From assembly GCA_030536755.1 (NCBI GenBank), contig JAUNPJ010000028.1:1-41351 (forward strand): 41,351 nt of DNA, given 5' to 3'. The position numbers and the translations under genes were made by a program. Under the pieces are notes generated by a model. That model was given only the letters and a program-made list of their open reading frames with translations, was not told the origin of the DNA and did no database searches. Below, one piece after another: positions 37,301-41,351 of this stretch. The stretch's first letter is position 1. The number at the start of each line of letters is the position of its first letter. The DNA comes from Eubacteriales bacterium (GTDB taxonomy: Bacteria > Bacillota > Clostridia > Lachnospirales > Lachnospiraceae).

Positions 37301-37506
37301 TCTGCTGTTGTGCTGCTCTCATCGGCATCCGTATTTCCGTCGGACTGTTCATCGCTCTCATCAACAGCAATGTCTCCATCGCTCTGACTTCCCGATTCGT
37401 CTGTCAAAAGTTCTTCTGTTTTTGTCTCTGCCATACACACGGACACATTTCCAAGGCATAACAAAAGTGTCAGAAGCAATGCCAGAAGCCTCTTTGCCTT
37501 ATACAT
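34336..37506 (-). CDS. Secreted PI-PLC-like phosphodiesterase with ricin-type, FN3 and Ig-like domains
   Basis: A 1056-residue exported protein. The signal peptide is residues 1-26 (cleavage after VCMA), then an acidic Ser/Asp/Glu linker (30-100). Two ricin-type lectin-like regions follow (about 105-270 and 290-460). The PI-PLC X-like domain (about 480-790) has His499 in IPGTHDTG, the SFDVR motif and His555 in IVHGS, the expected catalytic pair. An FN3 domain (about 880-960) and a Big2 domain (970-1056) end it; no LPXTG motif. Substrates could be phosphatidylinositol or GPI anchors. GGAGG fits the ATG at 37506, not earlier ones. Confidence 0.88.
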   Translation of the reverse strand: MYKAKRLLALLLTLLLCLGNVSVCMAETKTEELLTDESGSQSDGDIAVDESDEQSDGNTDADESSTTAENEVEIEETSSNDSDIIIEDSEEGEQELVGSGGISMPTGELLFITLAKNTDYRWNANGSAEKSNVIHLDDYSGSNCYFKLYDVTDKNGNKIDDGYYGIKHIKDNGTDRFVDIDDKSKKSGAKLHLWEDRDSELKGNNHRQFAFYSAGTDQYGNELYYIQNRNSELWMGYEDTDKSGNPSYEDKIIQTEQGSREKWIITKAVVPKQGGEVEDLIKDKEDGSGKEDGTFISLFKPGTLECVTAVDDIPALYTHLHFYRMGTNSKILLKWNSYYSAYEMAYCTDGENNIYDKVWDVENEGASEGTPNIHLWDRQSKNGNYNTSQLWRFFRQNDGSYTIQNAKTGKFIGYKYEVKKKKEENEEEPKSSGTLVQWDGKAYVLNEDEDKTTYVELAHFTIDAFAGTDNPVNFNYADDWMKDIPDDALLSSVNIPGTHDTGTAGVFWDASAQASISTCQKYYYGEQLNVGARSFDVRCNADKDDTSPAGVRIVHGSMFAPCYDRDGSKLYLQSILDDSVRFLKKHPSESIILLIKADGGSELGLAKSVGSFIKGHMDCVWTGDEIPTMGEARGKIVFMRRYSLDGYNYEADGLSEQYFGIDLTNWDSYNYSDSRYYAERIYQMGNTSVYVQDAYKERWDEKEKFIEGTLKQMSEKDNSAWVFNYTSCVSDSGLDVPLDQTRHVNPWLYNGDGSKYFNNQRTGMVMLNFIDIQMSKLIYETNFNGGNFFAAKVTAPTTVKMTHGQTLREASLSGQTGNGTWSFNDGTHIPTLDEYKAGKTFTMTFTPKDSRFSKITAQVKITDFYQKTEKVIPKVLIPQVKKSTSTAQKIAWNKVSGADGYRIYGAACGKSAKLLKTINGESTLSWTKSSLKANTYYKYYVDAYKLVGGKKVRIAKSACIHATTTSSKYGNPTGITVKQTAISLKKGKMQTLKATVQVPAKRSVKVHSAKVRYATSNPYVATVSKSGQINAKGTGSCKIYVYTQNGIRKTVTVTVK

Positions 37507-37597
37507 ATACATACCTCCTTCTTTTGGCTGCTTTGCATATTTATACAGATTCATGATTTAACTTCGCTACAGCCAATAAAATATTATGTTGGTTTTA

Positions 37598-37626
37598 AAT
37601 ATAACACTTCTTTTGATGTTTTTCAA
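37598..37626 (-). promoter_or_regulatory. Promoter of the PI-PLC-like gene
   Basis: TTGAAA (37621-37626) and TATATT (37598-37603) on the minus strand are spaced 17 bp apart. The A/T-rich 70 bp upstream contain TGTT/TGTC words at roughly 20-bp intervals, which could be LytTR-type direct repeats, but they match poorly. Confidence 0.72.
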
Positions 37627-37699
37627 CAAAGATTCGACCAAAAGACATTGAATTCTATAATTTAACATAAATTATCCGACAAAAAGGTTTTTTATCTGT

Positions 37700-38482
37700 C
37701 TATTTCCCAAAATAAAGCATCCTTGCTGTTTCAGCATCACTGCTGTTTTGAACATATTTTATCTCTGAAATATCAAACAAAATGCACCCGCAGTGCCCCC
37801 TGAATGTTGGAAAGCATATCACTTTCAGATAAGTATCGATTTCCGGACTGTAGTCCATCATCTCCAGACTTTCCCCATAAAGAGTTGCCCGCTCGTAACT
37901 TCGCAGCCACTTGGAATCCATATTGGAAAACAGGCTTCCAAACGAACGACCGATCAACTGCTCCAACGGCAGCTTTTCAAGTTTCGCAAGCGCAGGATTT
38001 CCATACCGAAAGATCCAGTCCACAGCGCGCTTCTCCTCATCAAAGATCATCTCAATATCTGCGAATGCAAAAGGCAGATGATCAAAACTACTGTAATACC
38101 TGCGATATTCTTCCTCCGTTACAGGACAATCGTCTTTGATAAAACTACTGACAATACGCTTCTGCTTTGATCGGAACTGAGCAATTAAAAGTTTCTTCTT
38201 TCGGATTGTGTAATCCAGTGAATCGCCATTGATCAGATTTACTTTGTCCGTGATATCATGGATTGCCATTGCCGATACAAGACATCCGCGATGCACCTGA
38301 ATAAATTCATCCCCCAGCAATTCCCTGAGTGAACAAAGGCTGCTCCATGTTTCGTATATTTTATTTCCGGCCACATGAATTTCAGCTTTATCTCTTCTCA
38401 TGATAATGTAAAGGATCGAATCGGTATTCAGTTCAATCTTTTTCTTTTTAGAGAAAATGGTTATGTATTTTGTTTTCTTCAA
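37700..38482 (-). CDS. LytTR DNA-binding regulator with a C-terminal PAS-like domain
   Basis: A 260-residue cytosolic protein. The N-terminal ~100 residues are a LytTR domain (ILYIIMRRDKAEIHV, SLCSLRELLGDEFIQVHRGCLVS), and the rest (about 125-240) is a PAS-like sensor (FAFADIEMIFDEEKR, DWIFRYGNPALAKLEKLP, IGRSFGSLF). This is the reverse of the usual order, where LytTR is C-terminal. It starts with TTG, placed 8 bp after GGGGAGG. The next gene downstream is the PI-PLC-like gene, an obvious candidate target, but no binding site is proven. Confidence 0.85.
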   Translation of the reverse strand: MKKTKYITIFSKKKKIELNTDSILYIIMRRDKAEIHVAGNKIYETWSSLCSLRELLGDEFIQVHRGCLVSAMAIHDITDKVNLINGDSLDYTIRKKKLLIAQFRSKQKRIVSSFIKDDCPVTEEEYRRYYSSFDHLPFAFADIEMIFDEEKRAVDWIFRYGNPALAKLEKLPLEQLIGRSFGSLFSNMDSKWLRSYERATLYGESLEMMDYSPEIDTYLKVICFPTFRGHCGCILFDISEIKYVQNSSDAETARMLYFGK

Positions 38483-38551
38483 ATAAGGCGCCTCCCCTAT
38501 CCATTATGTATACAAATATCATTGTATCACGATTTTGTTGTAAAGGACAGG

Positions 38552-38567
38552 GGACAGGTTTCTGTCC
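38552..38567. repeat. REP-like hairpin upstream of the LytTR gene
   Basis: GGACAG-GTTT-CTGTCC is a perfect 6-bp stem with a four-base loop, preceded by another GGACAG (38545-38550). It marks the left side of the structured, more GC-rich segment and resembles REP-type intergenic repeats. Confidence 0.55.
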
Positions 38568-38673
38568 GAAAGATATACGCATCTCTATCAATTCTGTTTG
38601 TCGAGTTGTATGGGCACCACTTTCCCGGTCAACGGAACACTTCCCAACGGCAAAGTTTTCGGGTCGCCTACTT

Positions 38674-38906
38674 CCGGAGTTTTTCCACATGACCTGCACT
38701 CGCCCGGGAGGGATACCACCGCCTAGGCATGTCGATTTTCTTGCTTTTTCTGCGCCGCTTATGGATTGCTCTTGCCGCGAACTCGCGCTTTGCGCTCAAA
38801 CAGTGCGTCGCGAGCAATCGCTATGCTCGAAAAATCTGCGAAAATTTCTCCAAATGCCTGTGCGGTGGTATCCCTCCCGGACGAGCACGGTCATGCGGAA
38901 AACTCC
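38674..38906. repeat. 233-bp imperfect palindromic element
   Basis: The left arm 38676-38730 and the inverse of 38854-38906 match closely, sharing GGAGTTTTTCC-type ends and the block CGGGAGGGATACCACCGC. Inside, GATTGCTC (38764-38771) pairs with GAGCAATC (38812-38819), and GCGC-TTT-GCGC lies near the centre. The region is richer in GC than its surroundings. It has small open frames on both strands but no convincing gene, and is most simply a repeat or a structured RNA element. It fills much of the 569-bp gap between the LytTR and Nudix genes. Confidence 0.78.
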
Positions 38907-38951
38907 TGCGTTTTCGTAAACGATGCAGATTTTGAAAAGTAGAACAGACAA

Positions 38952-39027
38952 TTTGCACAGAACCATCACCTTCCGAAATCAAAGTGCAGATCTCTCCGCT
39001 TGATGCGGAAAGTCCTCCCTGTGCAAA
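38952..39027. repeat. 76-bp stem-loop segment near the Nudix gene 3' end
   Basis: TTTGCACAG (38952-38960) and CTGTGCAAA (39019-39027) are exact inverses. Inside, TTCCG pairs with CGGAA and CCGC with GCGG around CTTGAT. It lies 24 bp past the Nudix stop and could be its terminator, though no U-run follows, or part of the same repeat cluster. Confidence 0.5.
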
Positions 39028-39051
39028 TGGCTGTTCGTCATCGCAGCGTTC

Positions 39052-39417
39052 CTATCTGCAGCAGTGTTTTGCCCATGCAGCCAGTCCTGCTCCATGCATG
39101 AATTCTCCGGATGCAATCATATGTTTCAGTTCTTCTACCGGGATTTCCTCCCGATTCAGAACTTCCGCCTCATCCAGACTGGTATCTGTGTGCTCTGCAC
39201 ATACTGCCTCAAACAGATAAATTTTTTCGTTTGTAGATCCAAAAGAAGGATAAAAAGCACCAAGTGAAATCAATTGTTCCGCCTGATATCCCGTTTCCTC
39301 CAGTAATTCCCGTTGTGCTGCTTCTTCTGGTGTCTCTCCCGGATCAATCAGCCCTCCCGGCAATTCTCTCTGCCAGGAACGAATCGGATAACGATATTCT
39401 TTCAAATGGATGCTCAC
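39052..39417 (-). CDS. Nudix hydrolase, short form
   Basis: A 121-residue protein with a complete Nudix box at about 22-44 (GLIDPGE, then [11 protein letters not shown]), which coordinates Mg for nucleoside-diphosphate hydrolysis. The EYRYPI...ELPGG segment before it resembles ADP-ribose pyrophosphatases, but the N-terminal strands those carry are missing. Translation starts at a GTG 9 bp after AGGAGG; an ATG two bases upstream is in another frame. It follows the beta-glucosidase by 23 bp. It is either a compact active enzyme or an N-terminally trimmed one. Confidence 0.85.
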   Translation of the reverse strand: MSIHLKEYRYPIRSWQRELPGGLIDPGETPEEAAQRELLEETGYQAEQLISLGAFYPSFGSTNEKIYLFEAVCAEHTDTSLDEAEVLNREEIPVEELKHMIASGEFMHGAGLAAWAKHCCR

Positions 39418-39440
39418 ACATACTTACTCCTCCTTCCAAT

Positions 39441-40799
39441 CTATAATTGCTGACCATTATTTTTAATTACATCGCGATACCAGTATGCAGAATCCTTTAA
39501 GATTCGCTCCTGAGTCTTGTAATCTACATAAACCAGACCAAAACGCTCCGAATATCCCTTTGCCCACTCAAAATTGTCCATCAGCGACCACTGAAAATAT
39601 CCTCGCAGATCAATCTCTCCTGCTGCACGTTTCAGCTCATGAAGATATCTTGCCAGAAAATCAATTCTGTTTGGATCATGCACTTTGCCGTCCAGGGAAA
39701 CCACGTCATGACAGGACATACCATTCTCCGTAATATACATCGGTTTCTGGTAACGTTCATACAAAAACTTCGGTCCCCAGTACAGACATTCCGGTGTCAC
39801 CGGCCAGTCAATGGCAGTCTTTGGAAATCCCTCGTATCTCTTTACTTCTTCCGGCTTTCCGTCTGCTCCCATACGGATACATCTTCCGTTGTAAATGTTC
39901 TGTCCGTATACATCAATCGGCTCGGAGATCAGTTTCATATCTTCTTCTGTAATCTTCGGAAGATATTTCTCATAGCGAACAAGAGCTTCCTCCGGATAAT
40001 GACCAAGAAGAACCGGATCAGACCACCAGGAAATGTTCCAAGTCCAGTTGCGGTCATCCGGCTGCAGTGCAAACTGTGCCTGTCTTGCCGCCTCGATATC
40101 TTCTGCAGTTTCTGTTTCCGGATAACACATACCACAAGTCGGAGCATATCCAATCGTCAACGGCTGTTTTCCATACTGACGAAGCATCTGTACGGCTCTT
40201 CCATGCGCTTTCAGTGCATTGTGAGACATCTCAAATGTATCTCTTAACGGAACACGAAGTCCCGGTGCGTGTTCTCCAGTCAGAAAGCCCAGTCCCACAA
40301 AGCACTGCGGCTCATTCAGTGTAAAATAATGTGTCACTCTGTCGCTGAAACGCTCTGCAATCAACTTCGCATACTCGCCAAACCATTCTACAATCTGCGG
40401 ATTCATCCATCCGCCGCGCTTATAAATTTCATACGGAAGTTCCCAGTGAAACAGTGTGATATATGGCTCGATTCCATTTTCCAGAAGTTCATCAATCAAT
40501 GCATTGTAAAATGCAATTCCCTTTTCATTGACGCGGCCAAATCCATCCGGCAGCACACGTGACCAGTCAATCGAAAAACGGTAGGCTTTCAGGCCGATTT
40601 CCTTCATGATTTTTACATCCTCGCGATATCTGTGGTAATGGTCACAAGCCACTTCTCCTGTATGCCTTTCAAATACATATCCCGGTTCTCTCGTGCAGAC
40701 ATCCCAGATATGCTCTCCTTTTCCTTCTCCAGTTACCGCGCCCTCAATCTGATATGCACTTGTCGCAGCGCCCCACACAAAATCCTCTCGAAATCCCAT
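39441..40799 (-). CDS. GH1 family beta-glucosidase
   Basis: A 452-residue cytosolic glycoside hydrolase of family 1 opening FVWGAATSAYQIEGA. The acid/base Glu163 is in TLNEPQ and the nucleophile Glu358 in ITENG; WSLMDNFEWAKGY forms the subsite. The absence of a 6-phospho-binding signature suggests an unphosphorylated beta-glucoside substrate, but this is uncertain. The frame is open 29 codons upstream; AGGAGGAAATTTACT and the family N-terminus fix 40799. No transporter is next to it. Confidence 0.96.
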   Translation of the reverse strand: MGFREDFVWGAATSAYQIEGAVTGEGKGEHIWDVCTREPGYVFERHTGEVACDHYHRYREDVKIMKEIGLKAYRFSIDWSRVLPDGFGRVNEKGIAFYNALIDELLENGIEPYITLFHWELPYEIYKRGGWMNPQIVEWFGEYAKLIAERFSDRVTHYFTLNEPQCFVGLGFLTGEHAPGLRVPLRDTFEMSHNALKAHGRAVQMLRQYGKQPLTIGYAPTCGMCYPETETAEDIEAARQAQFALQPDDRNWTWNISWWSDPVLLGHYPEEALVRYEKYLPKITEEDMKLISEPIDVYGQNIYNGRCIRMGADGKPEEVKRYEGFPKTAIDWPVTPECLYWGPKFLYERYQKPMYITENGMSCHDVVSLDGKVHDPNRIDFLARYLHELKRAAGEIDLRGYFQWSLMDNFEWAKGYSERFGLVYVDYKTQERILKDSAYWYRDVIKNNGQQL

Positions 40800-40817
40800 A
40801 GTAAATTTCCTCCTATA

Positions 40818-40846
40818 TTTATAAAATAATCCTTGACATCTGTCAA
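40818..40846 (-). promoter_or_regulatory. Promoter-like site for the beta-glucosidase gene
   Basis: TTGACA (40841-40846) and TATAAA (40818-40823) on the minus strand are spaced 17 bp apart. The TTGACA is one arm of TTGACA-GA-TGTCAA, a possible operator. The predicted start would fall inside the AGGAGG site, so this may be a regulatory inverted repeat instead. A second TTGACA (40881-40886) has a weaker -10 (TAAAAA, 16-bp spacing). Confidence 0.5.
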
Positions 40847-41029
40847 AAGAATGTCCTATTTTTACTTCATAGATATTTCCTGTCAAATGGAAATAATTAT
40901 GCTGAATATCACATCTGCATCTTCGCTAATTCCTTATAAGTTTAGATTCTATTGCGTTCTTTATATGAGTTTACATCTGTTAGAAACGCAGCCACAAAAA
41001 TAGCCGGTGAATTCCAGTAAATCGTTATC

Positions 41030-41269
41030 TCATTTAAAGAATAAAATCCGATCTTCTCGCTCCAGCAGGCAGATTCCTCCAGGTGTGTGTCCTGGTATGT
41101 GATACACTTCCAGTGTTACTCCTCCCAGATCAAAGATATCGCCTTCCTTTACAGGAAGCAACGGAGGAAATTTCAGCTTGCGCTGTCCCACTGCATTCTG
41201 AAATTCTGGAATTTTTGTATAATTGCGGGCAAGCTCCCAATCATCCGGGTTAATCAACTGTTTCGACAA
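41030..41269 (-). pseudogene. Remnant of a metallo-beta-lactamase-fold hydrolase gene
   Basis: A 79-residue open frame. Its end has the second metal-binding segment of MBL-fold enzymes (HIPGHTPGGICLL), and it stops at ILFFK where intact proteins continue FGD. The upstream HxHxDH motif region is absent, and the sequence before it (41270-41351) is A/T-rich with stops. Both halves of the enzyme are therefore missing. The 230 bp between this remnant and the beta-glucosidase hold only the promoter candidates described. Confidence 0.75.
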
Positions 41270-41351
41270 ATAGAAATAATTATATAAAAAATATATTATG
41301 ATGATGCCAGGGTCGAATAAACATTTTTATTTCCCTTGTCTTTAGCACCTT

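Noticed and set aside
37630-37690. LytTR-type direct repeats upstream of the PI-PLC promoter
   Set aside because: TGTT/TGTC words recur at about 20 bp but do not match the LytTR consensus well enough to call a site.
38470-38935. Small plus-strand frames and a minus-strand frame (38448-38699) on the palindromic island
   Set aside because: They follow the inverted repeat, have no recognisable domain or good ribosome-binding site, and overlap each other; best seen as by-products of the repeat.
41270-41351. Possible N-terminal half of the MBL-fold gene at the window edge
   Set aside because: No HxHxDH motif or continuous frame is visible in the remaining A/T-rich sequence.

Overview
The window is an ordinary chromosomal stretch of a low-to-moderate GC Gram-positive bacterium. 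Gene order and families point to Clostridia, most likely a gut member of the Lachnospiraceae. The grounds are a CIRCE-controlled groES-groEL pair, codY next to topA, dprA and yifB, a tandem feoA-feoA-feoB locus, an eno-secG-rnr-smpB-ssrA neighbourhood, a fused flavin reductase-rubredoxin, a V4R/EAL signalling pair and a GH1 beta-glucosidase. The family assignment is inference from gene content. Every protein gene called is on the minus strand; tmRNA is the only plus-strand gene.

Layout. 1-1541: 3'-truncated groEL, groES and a CIRCE operator. 1702-7698: codY, topA, dprA and yifB (information processing and the global nutrient regulator), with a 143-bp MITE-like element between dprA and topA. 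7732-10127: a membrane-anchored lysozyme-like protein and an MFS transporter. 10135-12963: iron(II) uptake (feoA, feoA, feoB) behind a strong promoter that overlaps two nested TTAG/CTAA palindromes. 13036-15047: a YtrA-type GntR repressor, ABC ATPase and permease operon with a clear operator on the promoter. 15067-18937: hisH-hisF-ung-flippase operon. 18979-21808: an OmpR-type two-component system followed 21 bp later by a flavin reductase-rubredoxin. 21922-25346: ssrA (tmRNA, plus strand) convergent with smpB, then rnr and secG. 25386-30106: an 18-bp relative of the MITE, eno and a VanRS-like two-component system. 30204-34266: a large cytoplasmic EAL phosphodiesterase with a degenerate GGDEF, coupled to a small V4R sensor. 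34276-38482: a secreted multidomain PI-PLC-like enzyme and a LytTR-PAS regulator. 38540-39030: non-coding DNA with a long imperfect palindrome and other stem-loops. 39052-40886: a Nudix hydrolase and a beta-glucosidase. 41030-41269: a metallo-beta-lactamase-fold gene remnant.

Most genes are conserved housekeeping. The parts most worth a second look are the MITE-like element with perfect 12-bp terminal inverted repeats and an 8-bp target duplication; its apparent 18-bp derivative at another locus, also flanked by a near-perfect 8-bp duplication; the 233-bp palindromic element upstream of the LytTR gene; and the run of sensory and secreted proteins (V4R, EAL, PI-PLC, LytTR-PAS). I saw no CRISPR array, tRNA, rRNA, prophage or transposase gene.
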